Source: Paenibacillus cookii (lineage in GTDB: Bacteria; Bacillota; Bacilli; Paenibacillales; Paenibacillaceae). From it: 64,000 bases of DNA. Positions 17,799 through 27,244 of the stretch are shown piece after piece (the stretch's first letter is position 1; each line of letters opens with the position of its first letter). A model generated the notes under the pieces. That model saw only the letters and a program-made list of their open reading frames with translations, did not search any database and was not told the DNA's origin. Both the position numbers and the translations under genes were made by a program. Location of the stretch: contig NZ_BORW01000003.1 in assembly GCF_018333375.1 (NCBI RefSeq), forward strand, positions 124,001 to 188,000. The letters run 5' to 3'.

Positions 17799-18710
17799 AT
17801 GTTCGAGGATTTGGACGTCTTTGCGACGATTGTCGAACAGTCCAGCCTGAACAAAGCATCCCGGATATTGAATTTGTCGCAGCCGGCCCTGTCCCGCAAA
17901 ATTTCAAAGCTGGAGGACGAGCTGGGCGTCAGCCTGTTCAATCGGCGCGGCAAAAGGCTGGAGCTTACCGCTTTCGGGCAAACCGCCTACAACTTCGCAT
18001 TGGAGCAGCGGCAGCAAAAGCTCAAATTCATGCAAATGATCTCCAAATACAAAGGCGACGACCAAATTTCCGTTACGCTCGGCGCCAGCCTCACCACCCT
18101 GCAGACGACCCTGCCGCCGCTCGTGACCGCGTTCATGGAAAAACACCCGACGGCCGAGCTGAAGCTGATCACGGGAAAAACGCATGAAATCGTCTCCGCC
18201 GTGCGCGACAAAAAGCTTGACGCGGGCATCGTCGCCTCTTCCATCGAGGAACCCGGGCTGCGCTGCACCGCATTGTTCGACGACCATCTGGAGCTGGTGC
18301 TTCCGAAAAGCCATCCGCTGCTCGAAAAGGATGACGTAAGCATGGACATGCTTCACGGTCTTCCTATGATCATATTCTCAACCGGAACCTGGTACCGTAA
18401 ACTGACCAACGATCTTTTTCATCGCGCCGGCGTCGTGCCGGACATCCGGATGGAGATGGACTCGTTCGAAGCGATCGTCCGGCTGCTTCCGGCCTGCAAG
18501 GCCGCCGCGCTGCTGCCGAAATCGTATTTGCGGAGCCAGCTGCTCGAGGATAACGATCTCGCCACGATCCATGTCCCGGATTTGAAGGAAACGCGGCGCA
18601 CGACCTCGCTCATTTATCCGGACAACGGCGGGCTCAGCGCCGGCGCCAAACGCTGGGTAGAAGAAACGAAATCGATCTTCGGCCAACTTGCCCGGCAGCA
18701 TCATTCATGA
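17799..18710 (+). CDS. LysR-family regulator divergent from sdhCAB
   Basis: A 303-residue LysR protein with the helix-turn-helix LNKASRILNLSQPALSRKIS and an effector domain beginning near ISVTLGASLTTLQT. The start is ATG 17799, with AAGGAAGG seven bases before; a frame extended to 17778 would read through that site. Because LysR proteins commonly regulate the divergent operon, control of succinate dehydrogenase is a reasonable proposal. CcpE- or CitR-like TCA-cycle regulators are the nearest concept, but orthology is not shown. Confidence 0.86.
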   Translation: MFEDLDVFATIVEQSSLNKASRILNLSQPALSRKISKLEDELGVSLFNRRGKRLELTAFGQTAYNFALEQRQQKLKFMQMISKYKGDDQISVTLGASLTTLQTTLPPLVTAFMEKHPTAELKLITGKTHEIVSAVRDKKLDAGIVASSIEEPGLRCTALFDDHLELVLPKSHPLLEKDDVSMDMLHGLPMIIFSTGTWYRKLTNDLFHRAGVVPDIRMEMDSFEAIVRLLPACKAAALLPKSYLRSQLLEDNDLATIHVPDLKETRRTTSLIYPDNGGLSAGAKRWVEETKSIFGQLARQHHS

Positions 18711-18733
18711 AAAACAAACCTCTGTTGCACGCC

Positions 18734-18783
18734 AAAAAGCTGCTCTCCGCCGTCGTATCGTTACGGCCGGAAGCAGCTTTTTT
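18734..18783. terminator. Bidirectional terminator
   Basis: AAAAAGCTGCT pairs with AGCAGCTTTTTT around a 28-nt partly paired apex, between the convergent LysR and antiporter genes. A and T runs on either side serve both directions. Confidence 0.8.
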
Positions 18784-18802
18784 GAGCGGCGAACCTCTCG
18801 TT

Positions 18803-20065
18803 CTATGCTTTTGCCCCGGCGGATGCGGGTTGGCCGTCAGGTGTGATTTCCAGCCCCAATTTGCGGGCGACAAGGCCGGTCGTGCTTGCCTGAAGCAAAA
18901 TCGTGAGCATGATCGCCATGAACGTCATCGCCGAAATCGCCCCGGCATGCGCCACGCCCATGCCCGCGATCATGCCGGACAAAGCCGCGGGAATGACCCC
19001 CGTCTCGCGTACCCACATCATGAACAGAAGCTCGCGCCAAGTCCATTTGACCTTCCGGTCAGGCAGCGCGCAGAGCAGGACGGCAAGCGGACGGGCCACG
19101 AACATGAGCACCAGGACCGCCGCAAAGCTTGGCCAAAAATAGTCGCCGAGCGCCTGAAAATCCACCTGGCTGCCGAGCAAAATGAAAATCAGCATCCGCA
19201 TCATGATGCTCGTATTGTCGGCAAAGGACCCGGTTTCCTCCAGTTTGTCGTCCATCGACAATCCCATCGTGTCCGCATTCCCCCAGACCAGCCCGGCGAC
19301 AAACGTCGCCATAAATCCGCTGACGTGCAGCATGTCCCCTATTAAATAGGAAGAAAGTGCAACGACGATCATCGCGATCGTCGTATAATCCTTTAACACG
19401 CCGAGGCGGAAATGGGCGACCAAATAGGTGAGAATGATCGAAACGACCGCTCCGACGGCAATCCCGCCGACAGCCGTTTTGACGAAATCCCAAGCCATGT
19501 CCCCCGCTTGCAGCGCCTTTCCTCCCGTAACCGCCGCGAGCAGCGAAAACGTCAGTATGGAACCGGTCGCGTCGTTAAACGCCGATTCGCTTTCGACCGT
19601 TTCCCTGACCCGCTCCTTGATTTTCACCTGTTTAAAGACGGGAATGATCGAAGCCGGATCGGTCGAGGCAATGACGGCGGCCGCGAGAAACGAAACGATC
19701 CAATCGAGCCCAAACAAAAAATGCACCGCGGCGCCCACGATGCCTGTCGTAATAATGACGCCGGGGACGCTCAGCAGCGACAGGGTGATCCAAACCTTCC
19801 GCAGCCCGCCAAAGCTCAGGTTCCGGCCGCCATCGAACAGGATCAAAGCCGAGCCGGCGGTCAAAATAAACTGATTGATCAGCGAGCTGCTTTCCGCATG
19901 GATCAGGTGCAGACCTCTCCCCAGCACCATGCCGGCGATGATAAACACGGCTACGTCCGGCAAACGAAGCCAGGATGCCAGCCTTCCGGCCAACATCCCG
20001 ACGGTAATGATAAAGAGCAGCAGGATTAAAATATGATGAATGATTTCGGTCGTCTGGGTTTCCAC
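18803..20065 (-). CDS. Cation/proton antiporter (CPA family)
   Basis: A 420-residue polytopic protein with about twelve hydrophobic segments. The ASTDPASI motif and the following ESESAFNDATGS carry the conserved acidic residues of the transport site, as in NhaP/KefB-like exchangers. It has no cytosolic RCK or TrkA-C domain of its own. It is the last gene of a ktrB-ktrA operon, starting at GTG 20065, 16 nt after ktrA. That context points to potassium or sodium efflux in exchange for protons, balancing Ktr uptake. The leader riboswitch may therefore govern both import and export. The ion is inferred, not shown. Confidence 0.8.
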   Translation of the reverse strand: METQTTEIIHHILILLLFIITVGMLAGRLASWLRLPDVAVFIIAGMVLGRGLHLIHAESSSLINQFILTAGSALILFDGGRNLSFGGLRKVWITLSLLSVPGVIITTGIVGAAVHFLFGLDWIVSFLAAAVIASTDPASIIPVFKQVKIKERVRETVESESAFNDATGSILTFSLLAAVTGGKALQAGDMAWDFVKTAVGGIAVGAVVSIILTYLVAHFRLGVLKDYTTIAMIVVALSSYLIGDMLHVSGFMATFVAGLVWGNADTMGLSMDDKLEETGSFADNTSIMMRMLIFILLGSQVDFQALGDYFWPSFAAVLVLMFVARPLAVLLCALPDRKVKWTWRELLFMMWVRETGVIPAALSGMIAGMGVAHAGAISAMTFMAIMLTILLQASTTGLVARKLGLEITPDGQPASAGAKA

Positions 20066-20081
20066 GTTAACTTACTCCCAT

Positions 20082-20750
20082 CTAGTCTGCATTGACGGCT
20101 TCGCTTTCGAACCGGTCGATGTTGTCGTTCGCGCCGATGATCACCATAATGTCGCCGGCGCGGAGCTGATCCATTGCCGTCGGAGCGACGATCACTTTTC
20201 CCTGGCGGTGGATCGCCACGATGCTGCAGCCGAATTTGGCGCGGGTGTTGATTTCGTTTAACGTTTTGCAGTCCAGTTTTTCAGGCACCTTCATTTCGAC
20301 GATGCTGTATTCCTTGGACAGCTCGATGTAGTCGAGCAGGTTCGGCGTCACGAGCTGGTGGGCAACCCGGATCCCCATGTCCTTTTCCGGAAAAATGACC
20401 CGGTCGACGCCCAGCTTCTCCAGCGCGCGCCCGTGAAGCACCGAAATCGCCTTGGCCACGACCGTGCGCACGCCCAAATCCTTCAGCAAAATCGCGGCCA
20501 GGATGCTCATCTGGATATCGTCGCCGATCGCGACGATGCCGCAGTCGAAATTGCGGATCCCGAGCGATTTGAGGACTTCCTCGTCCGTGGCGTCGGCCAC
20601 GACGGCATGCGTCAAATATTCGCTCATGTCGCTGACGACTTCCTCGTTTTTATCGACCCCGAGCACCTCGTATCCCAAATCGACGAGCTCGAGTGCAAGG
20701 CTGGAGCCGAAACGTCCCAGACCGATGACGACAAACTGCTGTGTTTTCAT
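20082..20750 (-). CDS. ktrA: Ktr potassium uptake regulatory subunit KtrA
   Basis: A 222-residue RCK protein: the N-terminal Rossmann domain opens with FVVIGLGRFGSSLA and binds ATP/ADP or NAD. An RCK_C domain occupies roughly residues 135-220 (IVEMKVPEKL to MVIIGANDNI). KtrA forms an octameric ring gating the KtrB channel; in Bacilli the RCK_C domain also binds c-di-AMP. It lies 46 nt after ktrB in the same operon. Confidence 0.92.
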   Translation of the reverse strand: MKTQQFVVIGLGRFGSSLALELVDLGYEVLGVDKNEEVVSDMSEYLTHAVVADATDEEVLKSLGIRNFDCGIVAIGDDIQMSILAAILLKDLGVRTVVAKAISVLHGRALEKLGVDRVIFPEKDMGIRVAHQLVTPNLLDYIELSKEYSIVEMKVPEKLDCKTLNEINTRAKFGCSIVAIHRQGKVIVAPTAMDQLRAGDIMVIIGANDNIDRFESEAVNAD

Positions 20751-20796
20751 TCTCTCCTGATACTCCTTATTTAATCAATTTCTGTTTTCTTTGAAA

Positions 20797-22140
20797 CTAG
20801 CCGATAATGATTTTGCCTTCCGGATGCCGGTACAGCTCTTTGCCTTTTTTCGGGCCGAGTGCGTAAGCCAAAGTCAGCGGCCCAAGCCGTCCCGCAAACA
20901 TCGTGAGACAGATCAATATTTTCCCGACCAGCGTCAAATGCTGCGTAAGTCCAAGCGAAAGCCCGACCGTCCCGAAAGCCGAAGTCGTTTCATACAAAAT
21001 GGTCAAAAAGTTGCTGTCCTCCGTCGTCGAAAGCACCATCGACACCCCGACCACCAGAAACAACGCGAGGAAGGTGATCGTCAGCGCCTTAAAGATGCGG
21101 TCCTGCGCCAGGCGGTAGCGGTAAAGCACGATATCGTCGCGTCCGCGGATCATGGCGATGACCGCGCCGACCAGAATGGTGAAGGTGGTCGTTTTGATCC
21201 CGCCTCCGGTGGATCCCGGCGATGCGCCGATAAACATCAGGATGACCATGAAAAATTGGGACGCTTGCCGCATGCTTGCGAGATCCAGCGTGTTGGCCCC
21301 CGCGGTCCGCGGCGAAACCGATTGGAAAAACGACGCAAGAATTTTGCCGCCCCAATTCAAGGAACCGAGCGTTTTCGGGTTCGTGAATTCGAAAACGAAG
21401 ATGACGATCGCCCCGACCAGAATCAGCGCCCCGGTCATGGACAGCACGATTTTCGTATGCAGCGAAAGCTTCCGTTTGTGCCGGTAATCCACCAGGTCCG
21501 ACATGACGATAAATCCGATCCCGCCCGAAACGATCAAAAACATGACGACGATATTCACGAGCGGATCGTACACATACCCCGTCAGGCTGTTGAAATGGCC
21601 GAAAAGGTCGAAGCCCGCGTTGTTGAACATCGATACCCCGTGAAATATCCCGAAGTATACCGCCCGGCCGACCGGCATGTCAAAGGACCAGCGGATGGCG
21701 AACAAAACCGCTCCGCAGCCTTCGATCACGAGCGAAAAGATAAGCACCTTCCGGATCAGCCGCACGATGCCCTCCATCGTGTTCTGGTTCATCGCTTCCT
21801 GAAGGATCAGGCGGTCGCGCAGCGAAATCTTCCGCTTCAGCACGAGGGAAAACAAGGTGGCCATCGTCATGAAGCCGAGCCCCCCGACCTGAATCAGCAG
21901 CATAATAACGACTTGTCCGAAGGTGCTGAAAAACGTTCCCGTATCCTTAACAACCAAACCGGTAACGCAAGTCGCCGAAGTCGCCGTAAACAAAGCATCG
22001 ATGAACCGGAGCGGCTTGCCCGTCGTGTTCGAAATCGGCAAGGTGAGAAGTATGGCTCCGATCAATATAATGCCGGCGAACCCCAATACAAGAATTTGCG
22101 GGGGAGCCAATCGAAACCACCTGATTTTTGCTGTCAACAT
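20797..22140 (-). CDS. ktrB: Ktr potassium transporter membrane subunit KtrB
   Basis: A 447-residue SKT-superfamily transporter with four pore-loop repeats, visible as TSATCVTGLVV, FNNAGFDLF, SPGSTGGGIK and SAFGTVGLSLG; the glycines line the filter. It imports potassium with KtrA. I start at ATG 22140, preceded by TAAAGAGGTG. A longer frame to 22290 merely translates the riboswitch. First gene of a three-gene operon. Confidence 0.93.
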   Translation of the reverse strand: MLTAKIRWFRLAPPQILVLGFAGIILIGAILLTLPISNTTGKPLRFIDALFTATSATCVTGLVVKDTGTFFSTFGQVVIMLLIQVGGLGFMTMATLFSLVLKRKISLRDRLILQEAMNQNTMEGIVRLIRKVLIFSLVIEGCGAVLFAIRWSFDMPVGRAVYFGIFHGVSMFNNAGFDLFGHFNSLTGYVYDPLVNIVVMFLIVSGGIGFIVMSDLVDYRHKRKLSLHTKIVLSMTGALILVGAIVIFVFEFTNPKTLGSLNWGGKILASFFQSVSPRTAGANTLDLASMRQASQFFMVILMFIGASPGSTGGGIKTTTFTILVGAVIAMIRGRDDIVLYRYRLAQDRIFKALTITFLALFLVVGVSMVLSTTEDSNFLTILYETTSAFGTVGLSLGLTQHLTLVGKILICLTMFAGRLGPLTLAYALGPKKGKELYRHPEGKIIIG

Positions 22141-22164
22141 AGTCACCTCTTTAAAAAAGTCAAA

Positions 22165-22191
22165 AGAAAAAAAGCATCGGAAATCCAATGC
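22165..22191 (-). terminator. Riboswitch-controlled terminator before ktrB
   Basis: On the minus strand GCATTGG-ATTT-CCGATGC is followed by at least seven T, ending 25 nt before the ktrB start. In ydaO-type leaders, ligand binding favours this terminator. Confidence 0.85.
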
Positions 22192-22199
22192 CTTTCGGT

Positions 22200-22320
22200 T
22201 TGGTTCCTGCTGCATAACGCCTACGAGGTTAGCTGACGGATTCGGGCATGCACAGGTTGCCCTATTCGCTATGGATAAAGCGAAATTCACCCCAAAATAA
22301 TGGTTCCCCCGTTTTCATAT
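22200..22320 (-). ncRNA. ydaO/yuaA-type c-di-AMP riboswitch
   Basis: Read on the minus strand, the leader shows conserved ydaO elements: GGGGGAACC, then TTTTGGGGTGAATTTCGC, later GGGCAACCTGTGC and CCCGAATCCGTCAGCTAACC, then CTCGTAGGC. These are hallmarks of the c-di-AMP sensing ydaO/yuaA class, which often precedes ktrAB. The expected logic is OFF: high c-di-AMP ends transcription at the adjacent terminator and lowers potassium uptake. Boundaries are approximate. Confidence 0.92.
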
Positions 22321-22602
22321 CGAAATTCGGCGTACGGATTATTCATTTGCTTCAAAGATTATAATCCTATTCGTTTTACATCACAAAGCCATTATTCGAA
22401 TGAATACGTGGGAATACGGCCCGATTGCATCGCAAATCTCATAAAAGTCTGCCTTTCTCTCGCGTTTACAATCACTTTCCACGATTTTCATCATTTTTTC
22501 ACGGCCAATGGGGGAGAAAACTGGCTTTCGAGGGACATCGTATGCTATGTTTACGTTTATACTAGGTATATATCTTTAGAATCCAAACAAAGGGGGCATT
22601 TC

Positions 22603-24300
22603 ATGAATTCCGTCGGACAACCGCTGCGGCTCAAAGCCAATTACAAATGGCTGGGCATTTTTGCGGTCATCGGACTCGTTTTATTCGTCTTGTTCCAGAT
22701 TCTCCCTTCCACCGCCTCGGAAACGCTGGAGCAGCAAAACACGAAGGTCATCAGCAAGGCGGAGGCCCAACGCGCCGCGGAGGCCTTCATGCAAAACACG
22801 CTGCATTTGGAGGCGGACCCGAGCAAGGACGCGGTCATCACGTACCAGTCCAACTCTGATTTATACGGCTATTTGTCGCGGGAAAAACTGCTGAACGAAT
22901 ACAACAAAACGTTTGAAAAAAGTTATCCCTACGACGTGTTCCGCGTCCGTTTGGCCGTACGCCAAAACGAAGGTTACGCCAATATCGACGTACATATGAA
23001 TTCGGGCAAGGTCGTCGCTTTTTCCGTTACGCCCCGTTATTCGAATTATGCCGCGGCCATGGCGGACCCGAATAAATCCAAACGCGAAACCAAGCTGAAA
23101 ATCGTGGAAGGCGGCCTGTCGCTGGAGAAAAAAGAAGAGCTTGCCGCACCTTGGCTGCAGCAAATGGGTTACGACCCGGGCAAGCTGGAGCTGTCGACCA
23201 AGGAGAACGAGGCGGGGCTCGTATACACCGACCCGAACCGGGCGATCGGCCGTTCAAGCCTTCAAGTCAAATTGACGTTCGAGGAAGGGAACGTTCATTC
23301 CTTCGAACAGACCTTTAGCGTGCCGGAGGCGCATGCGGCCTACGTCGAAAAGGAAACGTCCAAAGCCAAATGGCTGACCATCTTGGGCTACGGGCTGCTG
23401 ACGTTCGTCCTGGGCGTGCTGGCCATCGTATACAGCGCGTTGACCCGGGCCCATACGTCGTTCAAGAGGGGCATTTTCCTGAGCGTGTTTTATTTTGCGG
23501 TCGCCACGTTCAGCACGTACAACATGCTGCCGGTATTCCAAGGCGAGGGGGTTTCGAATTTCGGCCTCGTCTTCATGCTCGGTTTTCAGACTTTCTTCAA
23601 CCTGGTGATGGCTGCCCTTTTGTACTTCTCGCTCGTGGGCGGGGACGGATTATGGCGCAAAGCCGGCATCAATGCCTGGGCCAAAGCCAAAGAACCCGGC
23701 TACGGGCCTTACGTGCTGCACAGCATGTACACCGGGTACCTATGGGCGTTTATTCTGATGGGCGTCCAATCCGTCATTTACATCGTGCTCGACAAAACGA
23801 TCCACAGCTGGTCGACGACCGATGCCACGCAATCGCCGTACAACATGCTATATCCTTGGCTTCTGCCGATTATGGCGTGGATGGCGGGCATTTCCGAGGA
23901 AGCGGTCTACCGCCTGTTCGGCATTCCGATGCTGAAAAAGCTGCTGCGCAGCACGTTTGCCGCATGCCTGATCACGACGCTGATTTGGGCGCTCGGACAC
24001 ACGCTTTATCCGATTTACCCCGTCATTACGCGTCCGATCGAACTGACGGTCATCGGGCTGCTGTTCAGCTTCATTTTCCTGAAGCACGGCTACATCGCCG
24101 CCATGTTCAGCCACGTCGTCTTCGACAGCGTCCTGATGAGCTTCAGCCTGTTCGCGCTGGGCGACGTGCCGGACATCATCGCGGGAATCGTCACGATCGT
24201 GATGCCTGCCGTCGTCGCTTATATCGTTTACCTGTACAACCGCAACAAAAAGAAAGAGGAGCCATATGTCATGACTCCTCATCCCGGAGGGCTGCAATAA
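22603..24300 (+). CDS. CPBP-family intramembrane metalloprotease with large N-terminal domain
   Basis: A 565-residue protein. An N-terminal membrane anchor ([16 protein letters not shown]) precedes about 220 extracytoplasmic residues with two PepSY/YPEB-like repeats (for example [14 protein letters not shown]). The C-terminal half has seven or so membrane helices with the CPBP motifs EEAVYRLFG (E432, E433), ALGHTLYP and SHVVFDSV, the glutamates and histidines of the active site. The family includes CAAX prenyl proteases and bacteriocin-immunity proteins; the substrate here is unknown. ATG 22603 follows AAAGGGGG. The 3' end overlaps convergent uvrC by 32 bases. Confidence 0.8.
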   Translation: MNSVGQPLRLKANYKWLGIFAVIGLVLFVLFQILPSTASETLEQQNTKVISKAEAQRAAEAFMQNTLHLEADPSKDAVITYQSNSDLYGYLSREKLLNEYNKTFEKSYPYDVFRVRLAVRQNEGYANIDVHMNSGKVVAFSVTPRYSNYAAAMADPNKSKRETKLKIVEGGLSLEKKEELAAPWLQQMGYDPGKLELSTKENEAGLVYTDPNRAIGRSSLQVKLTFEEGNVHSFEQTFSVPEAHAAYVEKETSKAKWLTILGYGLLTFVLGVLAIVYSALTRAHTSFKRGIFLSVFYFAVATFSTYNMLPVFQGEGVSNFGLVFMLGFQTFFNLVMAALLYFSLVGGDGLWRKAGINAWAKAKEPGYGPYVLHSMYTGYLWAFILMGVQSVIYIVLDKTIHSWSTTDATQSPYNMLYPWLLPIMAWMAGISEEAVYRLFGIPMLKKLLRSTFAACLITTLIWALGHTLYPIYPVITRPIELTVIGLLFSFIFLKHGYIAAMFSHVVFDSVLMSFSLFALGDVPDIIAGIVTIVMPAVVAYIVYLYNRNKKKEEPYVMTPHPGGLQ

Positions 24301-26161
24301 TTTGTTTGGCGAGCTTGTCTCCGATGGAAAGAGGCCGGAAATCTTCGATGCTGGCCTCTTTTATTTTTTTCAGCGATCCGAAATGCTTCAGCAGCAGCTT
24401 GCGCCGCTTCTCGCCGATGCCCGGGATCGAATCGAGCTTGGACGCGACCATCGACTTGCCCCGCTGTTCCCGGTGGAACGAAATGGCAAAACGGTGAACC
24501 TCGTCCTGAATCCGCTGCAGCAAATAAAACTCCTGGCTGTCGCGCGGCAGGTCGACCGGCTCGGGCGGGTCGCCGACCATAAGCTGCGCCGTTCTATGTT
24601 TGGCGTCCTTGACGAGTCCGCATACGGGGATGAACAAACCGAGCTCGTTTTCAAGCACGTCGACCGCTGCCGAAATTTGGCCCTTGCCCCCGTCTACGAC
24701 GATGAGATCGGGCATTTCCAGGTTTTCCTTCAGCACGCGTTCATACCGGCGGCGGATGACCTCGCGCATCGTTTCGTAATCGTCCGGTCCTTGCACGGTG
24801 CGGACCTTATATTTGCGGTATTCCTTTTTATCCGGCTTCCCGTCGATGAAAACGACCATGGCGGACACGGGATTGGCCCCTTGGATATTCGAGTTGTCGA
24901 AAGCTTCGATACGGTGAAGATGTTCGATGCCGATATATTGGCCCAAGTTCGCTGCCGCTTTCAGCGTTCTTTCCTCGTCCCGCTCGATCAGCCGGAATTT
25001 TTCGTCCAGGGACACCTTCGCGTTTTCCACGGCCATGCCGACCATCTGCCGTTTTTGGCCGCGCTGCGGCACGAGCACTTTGACGCCCAGCCATTCCTGG
25101 AGGGAGGCAGCCGCGCTGTGCGCATCCAAAACGTCGCCGCCGTTTTCCGTTTCCCCCGCCGCCTTGTCCGAGCCTTCGGCATCCTTCCCGGAATCGGGCA
25201 GCAGTATTTCCTGCGGCAGGGCCGGGTTGTCGCTGTAATATTGGGTCACGAACGACATAAAATCGCTGTACGCCTCGCCGTAAAACGGAAAAGCCGAAGC
25301 ATGGCGCTGAACCATCTTTCCTTGGCGCATGTACAAAATTTGTACGCACATCCAGCCTTTGTCGACGGCGAAACCAAGCACGTCGCGGTCTTTTGCGTCG
25401 GACGTCGTGATTTTTTGTTTCTGCATGATGGCGTCGATGTTCATGATTTGGTCGCGAAGTTCCTTGGCCCGTTCGAAATACAACTCTTCGGCCGCCTCTT
25501 CCATCTTCCGCTGCAGCTCTTTTTTGATCTCCTCATGCCCGCCGCTTAAAAACGACTGTATTTCCTGGGTAATCCGTTCGTATTCCGCAGGGTCGACTTC
25601 TTTTTCGCAAGGCGCGAGGCATTGGCCCATATGGTAATACAGGCAAACTTCCTTCGGCATGACGCCGCATTTGCGGAGCGGGTACATCCGGTCGAGCAGC
25701 TTTTTGGTCTGCTGGGCGGCGTACGCGTTCGGGTAAGGCCCGAAATATTTGGCCTTGTCCTTCAGCACGCGCCGCGTGACTTCCAGGCGGGGATGCGCCT
25801 CGTAAGTGATCTTGATGTAAGGAAACGTTTTGTCGTCCTTCAGCAGCACGTTATATTTGGGCTGGTGCATTTTGATCAGGTTGCATTCCAAAATGAGCGC
25901 CTCGATATTGCTGCCGGTGACGATATATTCGAAATCGCGGATATCCGCTACAAGCCGCTGGGTTTTTCCGTTATGGCTGCCGGTAAAATAGGATCGGACC
26001 CGGTTTTTCAGCACTTTGGCCTTGCCGACGTAGATAATGGTGCCTGCCGCGTTTTTCATGAGGTAGCATCCGGGCAAATCCGGCAGCAGCGCCAGCTTGT
26101 TGCGGATGTTTTCCTGCGCTTTTTCCAGCTCGGCTAACGTTTCGGTCTTTTTTTCGTCCAT
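24269..26161 (-). CDS. uvrC: Excinuclease ABC subunit C
   Basis: A 630-residue UvrC makes the two incisions in nucleotide excision repair. An N-terminal GIY-YIG nuclease domain ([23 protein letters not shown]) is followed by a UVR motif, the RNase H-like nuclease domain ([27 protein letters not shown]) and two C-terminal helix-hairpin-helix units ([18 protein letters not shown]). The start is ATG 26161, with GGGGGAGAG upstream. An insert near 295-345 is rich in acidic and glycine residues ([18 protein letters not shown]) and looks like a lineage-specific linker. No LexA box is visible upstream. Confidence 0.96.
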   Translation of the reverse strand: MDEKKTETLAELEKAQENIRNKLALLPDLPGCYLMKNAAGTIIYVGKAKVLKNRVRSYFTGSHNGKTQRLVADIRDFEYIVTGSNIEALILECNLIKMHQPKYNVLLKDDKTFPYIKITYEAHPRLEVTRRVLKDKAKYFGPYPNAYAAQQTKKLLDRMYPLRKCGVMPKEVCLYYHMGQCLAPCEKEVDPAEYERITQEIQSFLSGGHEEIKKELQRKMEEAAEELYFERAKELRDQIMNIDAIMQKQKITTSDAKDRDVLGFAVDKGWMCVQILYMRQGKMVQRHASAFPFYGEAYSDFMSFVTQYYSDNPALPQEILLPDSGKDAEGSDKAAGETENGGDVLDAHSAAASLQEWLGVKVLVPQRGQKRQMVGMAVENAKVSLDEKFRLIERDEERTLKAAANLGQYIGIEHLHRIEAFDNSNIQGANPVSAMVVFIDGKPDKKEYRKYKVRTVQGPDDYETMREVIRRRYERVLKENLEMPDLIVVDGGKGQISAAVDVLENELGLFIPVCGLVKDAKHRTAQLMVGDPPEPVDLPRDSQEFYLLQRIQDEVHRFAISFHREQRGKSMVASKLDSIPGIGEKRRKLLLKHFGSLKKIKEASIEDFRPLSIGDKLAKQIIAALRDEES

Positions 26162-26309
26162 ATATTCCGCTCTCCCCCTCTCCATAACATGTAACAAGAA
26201 TCGGAAATATAACTTTTATTATATGGGGAATTCTCCAAAATCCAAAGCGCATTTTTATGGGAGAATGTACGACATGCCTGAAAAAAGGCGGCTATGTGAA
26301 CGCAGCAAA

Positions 26310-26336
26310 GCGCCCCCGGAAGTTCCGGAGGCGCAT
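26310..26336 (-). terminator. Terminator after trxA
   Basis: GCGCCTCCGGAA pairs with TTCCGGGGGCGC on the minus strand, followed by only TTTG, so it is a weak terminator by T tract. Confidence 0.55.
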
Positions 26337-26365
26337 CTTATGGCTGATCATGCATATGGCTTGAA

Positions 26366-26683
26366 TTACTGGTGTTTGGAGATGATGTTTTTCAGGTTTT
26401 CCTTGGAATTCAATCCAACCACTTTGTCAACCGGCTGGCCGTCTTTGAAGAAGATCAGCGTCGGGATGCTCATCACGCCGAAACGGGAAGCCGTTTCCGG
26501 ATTTTCATCCACGTTCAACTTCGCGATTTTGACGGAGTCGCCCATTTCGTTTGCGAGCTCATCCAGAATCGGAGCGATCATTTTGCAAGGGCCGCACCAT
26601 GGTGCCCAGAAATCAACCAATACTGTACCTTGGCCTTCAATTTCAGCATTAAAGGATTGGTCAGTTACGTTTACAATAGCCAT
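26366..26683 (-). CDS. trxA: Thioredoxin
   Basis: A 105-residue classical thioredoxin with the redox centre WAPWCGPCKM (C30, C33), the buried aspartate in VDFWAPW and the cis-proline loop MSIPTL. It reduces protein disulfides in the cytosol, fed by thioredoxin reductase. GGAGGAGAAA precedes the ATG. It is monocistronic: a promoter at 26774-26803 drives it and leader palindrome copy B lies in between. A second, divergent thioredoxin at 47800 carries the same leader element. Confidence 0.95.
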   Translation of the reverse strand: MAIVNVTDQSFNAEIEGQGTVLVDFWAPWCGPCKMIAPILDELANEMGDSVKIAKLNVDENPETASRFGVMSIPTLIFFKDGQPVDKVVGLNSKENLKNIISKHQ

Positions 26684-26728
26684 AATATTTCTCCTCCTTA
26701 TAAAAAGCTGAATTTCATCGAAACTTCA

Positions 26729-26744
26729 GGATTTGTGAAAATCC
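26729..26744 (-). repeat. Leader palindrome copy B (GGATTT-TCAC-AAATCC)
   Basis: Both arms are exact. It lies 45 nt before the trxA start and about 20 nt after the predicted transcription start, so it would be in the 5' untranslated RNA. Confidence 0.75.
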
Positions 26745-26773
26745 TCAACTGAAATGTCTTAGCGGACAGTTTT

Positions 26774-26803
26774 AGTATACCACAATTTTTTCAGAAATGT
26801 AAA
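26774..26803 (-). promoter_or_regulatory. Sigma-A promoter of trxA
   Basis: On the minus strand TTTACA (26803-26798), an 18-nt spacer and TATACT (26779-26774). Confidence 0.6.
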
Positions 26804-26885
26804 TTCCTTAATTACAGATCTTGCTTCGGCTGTCCTGACCGGCGTGAACCAGCTTATTGTACCCTAAAGTATTCGCCATATATTC

Positions 26886-26915
26886 TTTACAAATTCTTTG
26901 GACTTTGGGTATACT
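26886..26915 (+). promoter_or_regulatory. Sigma-A promoter of the YqzM-like gene
   Basis: TTTACA (26886-26891), an 18-nt spacer and TATACT (26910-26915), about 80 nt before the start codon. It is divergent from the trxA promoter. Confidence 0.55.
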
Positions 26916-26993
26916 AAGGTTAACTCGGGTTTCTGTGTCAATGACCGCGCTCATTTACATAAAGTGAAACCATCCTGAGGAGGCATTGTATTC

Positions 26994-27152
26994 ATGGATG
27001 CAAACGTGCACGCTAACGACCCGCGGGAACACGTAAACGAAGAGCCGCGCAATGACTTGATGGATCTGATGAACGGCTTCGGGGGCATGGCTTTGTTCAT
27101 GACTCTGATTTTCGCGATCATGGTCATCATCAAGTTCGTGATCTCCGGCTAA
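26994..27152 (+). CDS. Small membrane protein, YqzM-like
   Basis: A 52-residue protein: a charged N-terminal half (DPREHVNEEPRNDLMDLM) and one transmembrane segment (MALFMTLIFAIMVIIKFV) near the end. The RND...IKFV pattern recalls YqzM of B. subtilis, a small membrane protein of unknown role; I offer this as a resemblance. CTGAGGAGG precedes ATG 26994, and a strong terminator follows. Own promoter at 26886. Confidence 0.7.
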   Translation: MDANVHANDPREHVNEEPRNDLMDLMNGFGGMALFMTLIFAIMVIIKFVISG

Positions 27153-27176
27153 CATGCTCATCGCTGAAGCGATAGC

Positions 27177-27223
27177 AAAAAGCCTGGCCTTTCCGCCGCT
27201 TCGGCAGAAGGTCAGGCTTTTTT
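27177..27223. terminator. Bidirectional terminator between the YqzM-like gene and dnaI
   Basis: AAAAAGCCTGGCCTT pairs with AAGGTCAGGCTTTTTT around a CGCTTCGGC-rich apex, between convergent genes. Confidence 0.85.
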
Positions 27224-27244
27224 CAATTTCTTGGTGATTCACGT

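Noticed and set aside
20791..22236. 481-codon plus-strand frame opposite ktrB
   Set aside because: Antisense to clear KtrB pore loops; composition is charged and repeat-like, as expected for a mirrored membrane protein.
22300..22602. N-terminal extension of the CPBP protease
   Set aside because: It runs through the promoter region and the start of the c-di-AMP riboswitch; AAAGGGGG before ATG 22603 marks the real start.
24269..26161. SOS control of uvrC
   Set aside because: I looked for CGAAC...GTTC upstream of 26161 and found none.
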